Part shown: positions 25,963 to 34,380 of the stretch, piece by piece | Layout: every line of letters starts with the position of its first letter | Numbering within the stretch: position 1 is the stretch's first letter | Assembly: GCF_964030935.1 (NCBI RefSeq) | Contig: NZ_OZ034990.1 | Location: 1,118,001-1,182,000, forward strand | Length of the DNA stretch: 64,000 nucleotides | From: Rickettsiella endosymbiont of Aleochara curtula | Lineage (GTDB): Bacteria; Pseudomonadota; Gammaproteobacteria; Diplorickettsiales; Diplorickettsiaceae | Reading direction: 5' to 3' | Position numbers and translations under genes: made by a program | The notes under the pieces: model-generated | What the model was told of the DNA's origin: nothing | Databases searched by the model: none | What the model saw: only the letters and a program-made list of their open reading frames with translations

Positions 25963-26778
25963 ATGTCTACTAATTATTCACAACCTATCGGCATATTCGA
26001 TAGCGGTATTGGTGGCCTCACCGTCGCTCATGCCGTAACTAAACTGTTGCCGCATGAATCTATTATCTATTTTGGCGACACGGCTCATGCCCCTTGGGGT
26101 GATAAGTCTGCTGCAGCTATACAAGCCTATTCCATTAAAATTTGTGATATGTTGCTTAAGCAAGATTGCAAACTTATATTGATTGCTTGTAATTCAGCCT
26201 CAGCGGTAGCTTATGAGCTTGTTAAAGAGTATGTAGGTCGTAAGTCGATTGTGGTCGACGTGATTGATCCGATGATCGAATTTTTAGCCAAAAATTACAT
26301 CGATAAAACCATAGGTTTAATTGGTACAAAACAAACCGTTAACTCTAATATCTATAGAAAAAAATTAGATGAATTGGGTATTAATATACGATTAAATACA
26401 CTGGCTACACCTTTGCTGGTGCCATTAATTGAGGAGGGCTTCAAAGACCAAGCGATTATGAGCGACGCTATTCAGTCTTATCTGAATGAGTCAGCTCTCC
26501 ATAACCTGGATGCCTTGGTGTTAGGATGTACGCACTATCCATTAATTAAACAGCAGATCAAGCAATTTTATAATGATGCCACCGCCATTATCGACTCAAC
26601 GGATATTGTCGCGGAAGTGGTAAGAAACATACTGAAAGAACGCAAGTTATTGGCTGTTTCATCCAACTCTCCAAAAAAGAAATTTTATGTTTCAGACTAC
26701 ACGCCCGCATTTTCCGCCCTAGCCCATCTTTTTTTCAAAATGCCGATTATTTTGGAAAAATACCCTTTATGGGAATAA
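25963..26778 (+). CDS. murI: Glutamate racemase
   Basis: The 271-residue protein carries GIFDSGIGGLTV, the first catalytic cysteine C76 (IACNSAS) and the second C189 (LGCTHYPL). It supplies D-glutamate for peptidoglycan. Its presence indicates peptidoglycan synthesis is retained. Length is normal; a repeat begins just after the stop. Confidence 0.95.
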   Translation: MSTNYSQPIGIFDSGIGGLTVAHAVTKLLPHESIIYFGDTAHAPWGDKSAAAIQAYSIKICDMLLKQDCKLILIACNSASAVAYELVKEYVGRKSIVVDVIDPMIEFLAKNYIDKTIGLIGTKQTVNSNIYRKKLDELGINIRLNTLATPLLVPLIEEGFKDQAIMSDAIQSYLNESALHNLDALVLGCTHYPLIKQQIKQFYNDATAIIDSTDIVAEVVRNILKERKLLAVSSNSPKKKFYVSDYTPAFSALAHLFFKMPIILEKYPLWE

Positions 26779-26783
26779 ATTAT

Positions 26784-26906
26784 ATACTCTTCGCACTAGA
26801 CATTGCCTGTGTTCCCCCTCAACTCGCAATCCGCATGTATCTTAAAATACACTCCGGTTGTTTCGGTTTCGCGGCGCCTTGCCAAAAATCCTATTGCTGT
26901 GAGTAT
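26784..26906 (+). repeat. Dispersed intergenic element, copy 7
   Basis: Near-complete copy from ATACTCTTCGCACTAGAC to TTGCTGTGAGTAT. It starts 5 bp after the murI stop codon and ends 86 bp before the YccA-type gene, so it probably transcribes with murI. Confidence 0.88.
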
Positions 26907-26992
26907 AGTTAGGAAAATTAGCCCTTTTCGTCTTTTAGCGTAAAATTGCTTGTGGTAGAATAGGTGAAATTTTAGACTTACGAGGGAGTGAT

Positions 26993-27667
26993 ATGGCTTC
27001 TGATCAAATACTTTTAAATCCGCGCTTGGAATCCGTTTTAGCTACAAATACAATCTTACGCAATACCTATATTTTGCTAGGGTTAACGCTGGTTTTTAGT
27101 GCAATAACCGCTGGTATCGCGATGTTTATTAACGCGCCACCTTTAAATCCATTTGTTACACTCATTGGGTATTTTGGCCTGTTATTTTTAACCAATTTTA
27201 CGCGTAATAGTGCTTGGGGCTTGTTTTCTGTGTTTGGTCTAACTGGATTCATGGGATACACGTTAGGTCCCATTTTAAATCACTATATCCATGGATTTAC
27301 CAATGGACATGAATTAATTATGATGTCATTGGGGGCTACGGGCCTCATCTTTTTTGCTCTATCTGCCTATGCTTTAACCACCAAAAAAGACTTCAGTTTC
27401 ATGTCAAGTTTTTTGATGGTTGGTATGATCGTCGCTTTTCTGGCTAGCATCGGAACATTATTCTTTCATATACCTGCCCTAATGCTCACCTTATCGGCGG
27501 TGTTCATATTATTATCATCAGGTATAATTTTGTTACAGACTAGTCAAATTATTCATGGTGGCGAAACTAACTATATTATGGCTACCGTTACACTTTATGT
27601 ATCACTTTACAACATCTTTTTAAGTTTATTAAACTTACTAGGCGCATTCAGCGGCAACCGAGATTAG
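26993..27667 (+). CDS. Bax inhibitor-1/YccA family membrane protein
   Basis: The 224-residue protein has seven hydrophobic segments, with NTILRNTYILLGLTLVFSA at the N-terminus and SQIIHGGETNYIMATVTLYVSLYNIF at the C-terminus, the signature of YccA-type proteins. In E. coli YccA modulates FtsH. GAGGGAG precedes the start. Copy 7 of the repeat is upstream and a hairpin lies downstream. Confidence 0.88.
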   Translation: MASDQILLNPRLESVLATNTILRNTYILLGLTLVFSAITAGIAMFINAPPLNPFVTLIGYFGLLFLTNFTRNSAWGLFSVFGLTGFMGYTLGPILNHYIHGFTNGHELIMMSLGATGLIFFALSAYALTTKKDFSFMSSFLMVGMIVAFLASIGTLFFHIPALMLTLSAVFILLSSGIILLQTSQIIHGGETNYIMATVTLYVSLYNIFLSLLNLLGAFSGNRD

Positions 27668-27679
27668 TATATTGCAATA

Positions 27680-27704
27680 GCGACCTGAGTTTAAACCAGG
27701 TCGC
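27680..27704 (+). terminator. Hairpin after the YccA-type gene (possible terminator)
   Basis: A perfect 8-bp stem, GCGACCTG (27680-27687) with CAGGTCGC (27697-27704), encloses a 9-base loop, 12 bp after the stop codon. The following bases are A-rich and lack a T-run, so it is either a weak terminator or an mRNA-stabilising 3' hairpin. Confidence 0.5.
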
Positions 27705-27732
27705 GCAGGTAAAATAAATTTTCTAGATAGCT

Positions 27733-27778
27733 ATACTCTCAGCGATTAGATTTTTGGCAACACAGGTAAAGAATATAT
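27733..27778 (-). repeat. Dispersed element, internally deleted copy (8a)
   Basis: ATACTCTCAGCGATTAGA TTTTTGGCA matches the left end of minus-oriented copies and runs directly into CACAGGTAAAGAATATA, which matches the right end. About 75 bp of the interior is missing. It is followed about 150 bp later by a fuller copy (8b). Confidence 0.6.
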
Positions 27779-27931
27779 ACTTATTTACGAGTTGTGTGTT
27801 TTTGCCCCTATGTAAAGTTCAGCCCTTGTCCTGGCTGGATCAGAAAAAGCTTCTCAACTATCCTTTAAAGAATAATAAACAGGAACAAAAAAGCTACCTA
27901 AAAAGCTTTATCTCAGCTTTTAAGAAAGCTA
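27779..27931. other. Spacer between two repeat copies
   Basis: Stretch between repeat copies 8a and 8b. A short open frame across it (LSWLDQKKLLNYPLKNNK and on) has lysine-rich codon use like a gene fragment but no start or ribosome-binding site of its own. It may be a relic. Confidence 0.3.
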
Positions 27932-28045
27932 CGCAGCAATCAGAATTTTGGCAAGGCGCCGTAAAAATGAGCAACCGGAGTATTAGATATACATGAGGAT
28001 GCGAATTGAGTAGGCAACGCAGGCAATGTTAAGTGCGAAGAGTAT
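27932..28045 (-). repeat. Dispersed intergenic element, copy 8b
   Basis: Near-complete copy reading CGCAGCAATCAGAATTTTGG at the left and GTTAAGTGCGAAGAGTAT at the right; the outermost left bases differ from consensus. It ends 33 bp before the tusE start. Confidence 0.85.
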
Positions 28046-28078
28046 ATTTTGTTGCATTGTGCTGGCAGCAGGTGGTAC

Positions 28079-28414
28079 ATGGCTAGTTTAATAGTTAATG
28101 GCGAGAAAATTTTAACTGATCAATTTGGATATCTGGTTCATTCCGCTGATTGGCATGAGGAAGTAGCCACTAGGATTGCCAAAGATGAGTCATTATCACT
28201 CATTAAAGATCATTGGCATGTGATCTATTTTTTGCGTAATTTTTATCAGCAGTACCATAAAACGCCGCCGATTAGAATTTTAGTTAATCAATTAGCGGTG
28301 CAATTAGGCCCCGAAAAAGCCTGTAGTATTTATCTAAACAATCTATTTCCAAAAGGTATACTTAAGCAAGCAAGTAAGCTGGCTGGGTTGCCTAGACCTA
28401 CTCGTTGCATGTAA
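28079..28414 (+). CDS. tusE: TusE/DsrC family sulfur-relay protein
   Basis: The 111-residue protein (start at 28079, GGTGG upstream) has LTDQFGYLVHSADWHEEVA, HWHVIYFLRNFYQQY, PIRILVNQL and the C-terminal AGLPRPTRCM with the penultimate cysteine C110. TusE accepts sulfur from TusBCD for 2-thiouridine formation by MnmA in tRNA. An earlier start at 28049 would lie in the repeat edge and is unlikely. No tusBCD is in the window. DsrC of sulfur oxidisers carries a second conserved Cys, absent here, which favours TusE. Confidence 0.88.
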   Translation: MASLIVNGEKILTDQFGYLVHSADWHEEVATRIAKDESLSLIKDHWHVIYFLRNFYQQYHKTPPIRILVNQLAVQLGPEKACSIYLNNLFPKGILKQASKLAGLPRPTRCM

Positions 28415-28478
28415 TCTACTTCAATACTTGCAATAAATTAAAAGTTAAAAAAATATAATTAAAAATTTAGGGGAAACT

Positions 28479-28586
28479 ATGAATGAAAAAAGGCTGCAAA
28501 ATGAGATCGATGCTTCAAAAAAATCTGAAACGATACGAGACTATTTATTAAATCGTCTTAAAATAAATGTGAACTTATTGCTTTAA
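28479..28586 (+). CDS. Small ORF, 35 residues, strong ribosome-binding site
   Basis: The frame reads MNEKRLQNEIDASKKSETI and continues to a TAA after 35 codons. AGGGGAAACT before the ATG is a strong Shine-Dalgarno at ideal spacing. Composition (Lys, Glu, Asn-rich) resembles the N-terminus of the large orphan protein that starts 83 bp downstream. It may be a small gene, a leader, or the broken start of a related gene. Confidence 0.35.
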   Translation: MNEKRLQNEIDASKKSETIRDYLLNRLKINVNLLL

Positions 28587-28668
28587 ATCTACTATTGTGG
28601 GGTAGAAAAATTAAATAAAATTCCATTGATTTAAATTATAATAAAAAAAATAAATAAAGAGAATTTAA

Positions 28669-30819
28669 ATGACTCTTAAAACTGAATCAGACGCTATTAT
28701 TAAAAAAATTGAAGAGCAACGTGAAGACATTTTTGATAAAATAGCAAATCGTCAAGCTTCTAAAAACTTACATCAGATTCAGGTATGGCTTAAACAGCAA
28801 ATCAATAGCGAGTTTCTGTTAAACAATGTTCAATTATTAGCAATTATTATTGATACAATTCATCAATTTTTAAAAAAAGACTCTGATAATGAAAAGACAA
28901 GTTTAATAGAGAACTGTTTGATAAATTTAATAAATAATTGGAGCAGTTTACAAGACCAGAAAATATTATCGATTGCTTCTTATGTGAAAGCATACACTAA
29001 AACTAACGATGCGGATGCCAAAGTGGCATTAAATGAATTTATTGGTAAATCTGGTGAATCTACAAGATTTTTTAGAGTTATACCGGAAAAATTAGTGCTA
29101 TCCTGTGGAAAAGCTCTATCAGATATTTCTAAAACCATTAAAACTAAATCTAATATTCTATCTACAGTTAAATTGGCTACAAAAACAGGTTTATCAAGTC
29201 AATCTCTTTTTTTAAACGATGCTTCTTCACAGCAATTTGCAAATAATCTTAATAAAAAAAAAGGTAAAGCTTATCGAATAATTGCGTTTGATGAAGATGG
29301 AATTGGTTACGATGTTAATTCTTCCTATTTATACTTTAAAGAAATTAACCGATTAAGTGACATTAATTTAGAAATTGAACTTTCAACTAAAATTAAAAAA
29401 AAATTATTGCAAGATGGAATGTTGGATGAAGAGCTAAAGCGCTTGGCTAGAGTAGAAGTTAAGCATGGGTCTTATTTAAATAGATTAGAAAGAAAAATTA
29501 AAATAAAAGAATTTGACTTTTTTGCTAGTAAAGAAATAAAGGACACTAGACAATCTGAAATTGAAAAAAAAATAAGAAATAATAAAAAGAATCGGGAACG
29601 CAAAAAAAATAGTAAGTTGTTAATTCCCAAAATATTACCCATTTTAAAACAAATTGATATTTATAAGAAAGCATTCGCTTGTCAATCATTGACTATAGAA
29701 TCTTTTTTGTTTGAAACAAACAAAGATGATTTTTTAGCTGGATTCCTTAAATCAATCAACTATGAAAAATTTAAAGAGTTAATTGATTTTTCTGAATATA
29801 TTCGAACTTCTAGCGAAAAAATAAAGCAAACGTTAATAAAAATAGATGATTTCTCAAAAAATTTAGGTATTGTTTCAAATTATGTGAGATCTTTAGATAG
29901 TTATTATATAAAGATTAAGGAAAATTTTAATAGAGAAAATATTAGCAACTTCTTAGAAGATTCATTAAGTCTGTTTGAGCAAAAAACTTTAGCTTTAGAT
30001 AATAATTATTGTTTATTAGATATACAGGCTAAAAAAAAGAAAATTGTATTTTCAGAGCCTGATTTTTTAGATGAATTTATTTTAGCTAATAATAATAGTC
30101 AAATATTTAAAATACTTTCTGATGAAATAAGACAATTGCTTAATACAAAAAGGAAAAATCAAACTATAACTGGAAATAGAAATCTTAAAAAAAAGAAAAG
30201 CTTAATTAAAAGGTATTTTTATTTTTTATCTGACGAATATTATTTTACTAATGAAAAATTTAAGAAAAATTTTATAAAAAAAATATTTTCGAATATTCCT
30301 GAATCTCATTCAATTGAGTCTATGAAGACTATTTTGGTTAACTTAAAATGGTGGCAATTTTTTTTAATTCACATTGGGATCATCTTTTTATTAAAAAAAG
30401 AATTTAGAGTGCGTTTATCAGAAGCATTGTTTTTAGATTTATTAGAAGAAAAATTTGAAAAAATTAGTGAAAAAGAAGAGCCTAAATCCCAAGATATAGA
30501 TGAATTGTATGATATAAAAAAGCATATTAATTCTTTTGACAGCAAAGTACAGGATCGTTCGATTAATTTAAATTCGTTAACCCCTCTAGATTCTAGGCAA
30601 GCGATAGTCGATAGATTAAAAAGACATAAAGAAGTGGAAGACTTATTAGATAATGTTTTGCTTTTATCTAATCAAGCTTCAAGTTGCATCAACGAATTTA
30701 ACAAGTTAAAGGATGCCTGCAAAAGAGAAAATGAAAATATTCCAGAAAATGGTGAAATATTTCACTTAAATAAAAGCGATGTAAGTAAAATACATATTCC
30801 TCTAAAATGGATGAGATAA
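28669..30819 (+). CDS. Large lysine-rich orphan protein, candidate secreted effector
   Basis: I do not recognise a family. The protein has 716 residues, is rich in Lys, Asn, Ile and Leu, is predominantly helical by composition, and has a basic cluster at 295-315 (KKIRNNKKNRERKKN) and one short hydrophobic stretch at 561-575 (WWQFFLIHIGIIFLL). No signal peptide is present. The gene is more AT-rich than the housekeeping genes around it. Large helical lysine-rich proteins without known domains are common among Dot/Icm substrates of Legionellales, which is the only reason to suspect an effector. The C-terminal 30 residues contain several Glu and Asp but no clear E-block. Confidence 0.55.
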   Translation: MTLKTESDAIIKKIEEQREDIFDKIANRQASKNLHQIQVWLKQQINSEFLLNNVQLLAIIIDTIHQFLKKDSDNEKTSLIENCLINLINNWSSLQDQKILSIASYVKAYTKTNDADAKVALNEFIGKSGESTRFFRVIPEKLVLSCGKALSDISKTIKTKSNILSTVKLATKTGLSSQSLFLNDASSQQFANNLNKKKGKAYRIIAFDEDGIGYDVNSSYLYFKEINRLSDINLEIELSTKIKKKLLQDGMLDEELKRLARVEVKHGSYLNRLERKIKIKEFDFFASKEIKDTRQSEIEKKIRNNKKNRERKKNSKLLIPKILPILKQIDIYKKAFACQSLTIESFLFETNKDDFLAGFLKSINYEKFKELIDFSEYIRTSSEKIKQTLIKIDDFSKNLGIVSNYVRSLDSYYIKIKENFNRENISNFLEDSLSLFEQKTLALDNNYCLLDIQAKKKKIVFSEPDFLDEFILANNNSQIFKILSDEIRQLLNTKRKNQTITGNRNLKKKKSLIKRYFYFLSDEYYFTNEKFKKNFIKKIFSNIPESHSIESMKTILVNLKWWQFFLIHIGIIFLLKKEFRVRLSEALFLDLLEEKFEKISEKEEPKSQDIDELYDIKKHINSFDSKVQDRSINLNSLTPLDSRQAIVDRLKRHKEVEDLLDNVLLLSNQASSCINEFNKLKDACKRENENIPENGEIFHLNKSDVSKIHIPLKWMR

Positions 30820-30833
30820 ATTAAAAATAAAAT

Positions 30834-31388
30834 TTACTTCCATTTAATATTACACCCCATACTAGGTATTTGTTGTGGATTAACAGGTTTTCCTTGAAGG
30901 ATATTATCTAAAGCTGCGCGAATATCTTTCCCTGTCACTGCCGTTTTATTGCCGGGCCTGGATCCATCCAGTTGACCCCGATAAATGCACAAAAGATCTT
31001 TATCAAAAATAAAAAAATCGGGTGTACAAGTGGCTTGATAGGCCTTTGCAATTGATTGTGTTTTATCATAAAGATAGGGAAAGCTAAAGCCTAGTTGTTT
31101 AGCTAACTGAGCCATTTTTTCTGGAGCATCTTCTGGATAGGCTTCTGCATCATTCGAGTTGATGGCTACAAATGCGATGTCTTTAACTTGATAATCTTTA
31201 GCTAAACGAACGAGTTCATGCATAACATGCTTGACGTATGGACAATGATTACAAATAAACATAATAACCGTGGCTTTTGGCCCTTTAGCAGCTTGTAAAC
31301 TATATGATTTGTCGGTAAGTGTATCCAATAGCTTAAAATCAGGTGCTCGGGTGCCCAGAGCAAGCATGCTAGAAGGTGTAAGCGCCAT
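30834..31388 (-). CDS. Thioredoxin-fold peroxiredoxin-like protein
   Basis: The 184-residue protein (start at 31388 with GGGAG upstream; an upstream in-frame start at 31439 adds 17 residues without a good site) has APDFKLLDTLTDKSYSLQ, FICNHCPYVKH with C46 and C49, FVAINSNDAEAYPEDAPE, FPYLYDKTQ and TPDFFIFD. This is the AhcC/TSA-redoxin pattern of the thioredoxin-family proteins with a CNHCP active site common in proteobacteria. It is cytoplasmic by the lack of a signal. It converges with the orphan effector-like gene. Confidence 0.83.
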   Translation of the reverse strand: MALTPSSMLALGTRAPDFKLLDTLTDKSYSLQAAKGPKATVIMFICNHCPYVKHVMHELVRLAKDYQVKDIAFVAINSNDAEAYPEDAPEKMAQLAKQLGFSFPYLYDKTQSIAKAYQATCTPDFFIFDKDLLCIYRGQLDGSRPGNKTAVTGKDIRAALDNILQGKPVNPQQIPSMGCNIKWK

Positions 31389-31455
31389 AAGGTTCTCCCC
31401 ATTTGCAATAGTTACAGGTATTATAACCCAAACCTTCATTCATTAATTTTCAATT

Positions 31456-32040
31456 ATGGCCAAGCTTTATTTTTACTATTCCGCTATGAACGCAGGCAAA
31501 AGCACCGCCTTGTTGCAAGCGAGTTATAATTATCAAGAACGTGGTATGCAAACCGTATTGTTTGCGCCCGCCATCGATGATCGTCATAAGTTGGGTTGGA
31601 TCAGCTCCCGAATAGGTTTAAACGCAGAAGCCCATTTATTTACGTCAAAAGACAATTTATTGGAGCAGGTAGAAAGCTCACTAAAGCAAAAAAATGAATT
31701 AAAATGTGTGTTAATCGACGAAGCCCAATTCTTGACAAAAAACCAAGTATTGCAATTGACAATTGTCGTCGATCGTTTAAATATCCCAGTCTTATGTTAT
31801 GGGTTGCGTAGTGATTTTCGGGCTGAGCCTTTCGAAGGTAGTCTCTATTTATTAATATGGGCTGATGAGATCAACGAGATCAAGACTGTTTGTTATTGTG
31901 GCCGGAAGGCGACTATGAATATCCGATTTGATGCGGAGAATCATAAGGTTACTCAAGGTAAACAAATAGAGATTGGCGGGAATGAACGCTATGTTTCAGT
32001 TTGTAGACGGCATTTTAGCCTTATTGATTCAGCTTCTTAA
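31456..32040 (+). CDS. tdk: Thymidine kinase
   Basis: The 194-residue enzyme has the P-loop [33 protein letters not shown] and four zinc-binding cysteines (CYCG and VCRRH pattern), the type II thymidine kinase set. It phosphorylates thymidine for salvage. It is divergent from the thioredoxin-like gene. Confidence 0.95.
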   Translation: MAKLYFYYSAMNAGKSTALLQASYNYQERGMQTVLFAPAIDDRHKLGWISSRIGLNAEAHLFTSKDNLLEQVESSLKQKNELKCVLIDEAQFLTKNQVLQLTIVVDRLNIPVLCYGLRSDFRAEPFEGSLYLLIWADEINEIKTVCYCGRKATMNIRFDAENHKVTQGKQIEIGGNERYVSVCRRHFSLIDSAS

Positions 32041-32275
32041 AAGATAGAGATTTCACTAAGGCACTCGATTCTTAATTTCCATAATTTAGTTATTCTTTAC
32101 CTATCTTAGCATATAGCTAAAATCCCGTTATCCCGTTTTTCCAAATAAAAATGGCTAAATGTACTTAAGCTTGTCTTAAGCCTCCCAAATCTATAATAAA
32201 TATGGAAAAAGGACCGGTGCTTATGTATGCCCTGAAGGAAAATAATATAAAAATGCTATAAAAAAGAGAACTTTA
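32041..32275. other. Intergenic region upstream of the 656-residue membrane protein
   Basis: Non-coding, AT-rich. No repeat copy, hairpin terminator or clear promoter was recognised. GCTAAAATCCCGTTATCCCG near 32110 is locally less AT-rich. Confidence 0.3.
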
Positions 32276-34246
32276 ATGCCTTTAGAAAAAGAAAAATTAA
32301 TATCAGCAAAAAAAGCTAGGCAATTATTAATCTCAGGGGATTTTCCCGAATATTTAAAATACTTATATCAGTTAGGAGCTGGTTGCGAAAAGGATTTTAT
32401 TCTAAATATTAATCATAAAAAAATATTTGAAGATAAAAGTCAATTAGAAAGAGAGCGCCAGAATTATATCCAGAATCAAATTGATGTATTTTCATTTAAT
32501 GATGCTAGAGAACTCCTAAACACTACATTACAACATTTGCTGAGTTTGGCAGTTGCCTGGGAAGATCCTGGATTAAGTAGAGAAAAAATTAAAAATTCTA
32601 CAAGAGCTGGCGATAAGCAAAATGAAACTCCTAAAAAGATACGTCAATCTACCAAGCTCAAAAAGGATATAGATAAATCAATTCGTCATGCCATACGTGT
32701 CGGTCTTATGGTGGAGGTTGCTAGACTACGGAATGAGACTATTAGAATAGGGAATGAGGCTAATCAATTTAAAATAAAGTTCGACACAGATCTTAGAAAC
32801 AACGAAAGGACAAATCCATTTAACAAAATTGAGATTTCTTCGCTAGAAGAAAAAAAGCCTTACGAAATTCTAGCGGAGTGTATTAACTCGATCAATGGCG
32901 AAACCCCAAAAGATATTGAACAAATATTTAAAAAAGCCGCTAATGCTATTTTATCTTTTAAATCACTTTCCGATAAAGTTCTACAGGCTTTGGGTGTTTT
33001 TATCGCATTTCTTGCTGCCTTAGCCTGCGGACTGACCGTCGGAGGCTGTGCTTACTTACTTTTTATGGGTTTGACTCCTGTTACTTTCTTTCTGATGCCT
33101 TTAATCCCAGCCGCCATAATAAGTATTATTGGTGCCTCGATAGTTTTCGGAGTTAATTTTTCGTATCTTTATAAAAGTATTCCAGAAGTCTTGCTTTCTG
33201 CGGCTAAAATGGGCGGGATCACTGAATATATCGATCCAGAAGGTAAACGAGCGCAATTATCCAGATTGAAGAAAATTTTGCTTTTACCTGCTGCCATTGT
33301 TTCATTTGCGGTGGGCGTCTCTATGATGGCCTTCACTGCGACGAATTTTATAAGCATCTTAGCAGGGATCATTCCCGCCTTAGCCCTTTCGGCCGCCCCT
33401 CCTTTTTTACCCATTTTGCTAGGTATTTTAATCGTTGGTTTAGGAGTAGCGCTCAGTATTCTAATGTTTAAAGGATTTGTTTGGTTGTTACAAAAACCTT
33501 TAATAAAATTAGCTAAACAAGCTTTGGATCACATGAAAAAATTATCTTTTCTTGGTTGGTTGGGTCTCAGCATTAAATTACTAATTTTTGGCCTTTCTGT
33601 AGTTGGCATATATGCATTATATTTTGCAGGGATCCCAATTTTAGTACCTTTTTTCGGCCCTGCGGCTGTTCTTATAGGTTGGGCTTCGTTTTTCGGAGAA
33701 CTGCCATTTACCTTAATGGTAGTCAGTCAACTTTGTGATCTCGTGGGTAGCTTTTTAGCCAATAATGCAATAAAAATATTTAATTTTTGTTTTACTCGAC
33801 AAAATGTTGCGGAACAGCTTGAGGATACTTCTACTCAGGAAAAAACCAGCTTTAAGCTGGTTATTGGAATTTTTTTCGTCACCATAAACGCCTTCCTGAA
33901 TGCACTACTAGTTATAGGTACAACTATCATATCTCTAGTAGCTACCGGAGCTTGTTTTGTTAACTCTTTTGCTAGTAATTTAATTGTTCCGAATAGCGAA
34001 CAAGAAATTAGAAGAAATAAGGCTAACGACGCTTGTCTTCAAGCGCTTATGCCGAAAAACAAGGAGGTAATATCAAGTAGACAGAATGATAATTTAGATG
34101 CTGGGAGAAATGAACCTCTTATCATTAGTTCTTCGTCTTTATTTATTACCCCCAAAAGTGCCCAGCAAAATATGAACGGCTATTGTGCTAACAATATGGT
34201 AACTCCCCAAACAGTTGGATCTACTCGCTATAATGCTGGCTTATAA
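32276..34246 (+). CDS. Multi-spanning orphan membrane protein, possible effector
   Basis: The protein has 656 residues and no family I recognise. Residues 1-230 are hydrophilic and helical (acidic and basic, coiled-coil-like); residues 238-295, 333-405, 428-485 and 527-568 form several hydrophobic segments, many alanine- and glycine-rich (for example IIPALALSAAPPFLPILLG); residues 570-656 are a hydrophilic Ser/Asn-rich tail. No signal peptide is present. A soluble N-terminal half, multiple membrane segments and a disordered C-terminal tail fit a host-membrane-targeted effector or a bacterial inner-membrane protein. Neighbours give no functional clue. Confidence 0.55.
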   Translation: MPLEKEKLISAKKARQLLISGDFPEYLKYLYQLGAGCEKDFILNINHKKIFEDKSQLERERQNYIQNQIDVFSFNDARELLNTTLQHLLSLAVAWEDPGLSREKIKNSTRAGDKQNETPKKIRQSTKLKKDIDKSIRHAIRVGLMVEVARLRNETIRIGNEANQFKIKFDTDLRNNERTNPFNKIEISSLEEKKPYEILAECINSINGETPKDIEQIFKKAANAILSFKSLSDKVLQALGVFIAFLAALACGLTVGGCAYLLFMGLTPVTFFLMPLIPAAIISIIGASIVFGVNFSYLYKSIPEVLLSAAKMGGITEYIDPEGKRAQLSRLKKILLLPAAIVSFAVGVSMMAFTATNFISILAGIIPALALSAAPPFLPILLGILIVGLGVALSILMFKGFVWLLQKPLIKLAKQALDHMKKLSFLGWLGLSIKLLIFGLSVVGIYALYFAGIPILVPFFGPAAVLIGWASFFGELPFTLMVVSQLCDLVGSFLANNAIKIFNFCFTRQNVAEQLEDTSTQEKTSFKLVIGIFFVTINAFLNALLVIGTTIISLVATGACFVNSFASNLIVPNSEQEIRRNKANDACLQALMPKNKEVISSRQNDNLDAGRNEPLIISSSSLFITPKSAQQNMNGYCANNMVTPQTVGSTRYNAGL

Positions 34247-34281
34247 AAATTTGATTTCAGCCATTTCAATGCTTGATTCGT

Positions 34282-34309
34282 TTGGACAATAGACTTAGCT
34301 TGCTATACA
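34282..34309 (+). promoter_or_regulatory. Candidate promoter of the tandem MFS genes
   Basis: TTGGAC at 34282-34287 and TATACA at 34304-34309, spacer 16 bp, about 72 bp before the first MFS start codon. The match is moderate. Confidence 0.35.
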
Positions 34310-34380
34310 CTACGCTTCCCAAATAGTCCCTAAAAATAAAAGACGGAAGTTTATAAGTCTACTCTCTATTTGAGGCATTA

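Noticed and set aside
27754..27996. An 80-codon frame between two repeat copies
   Set aside because: Its start and end lie in repeat sequence and no ribosome-binding site is seen; at best a fragment.
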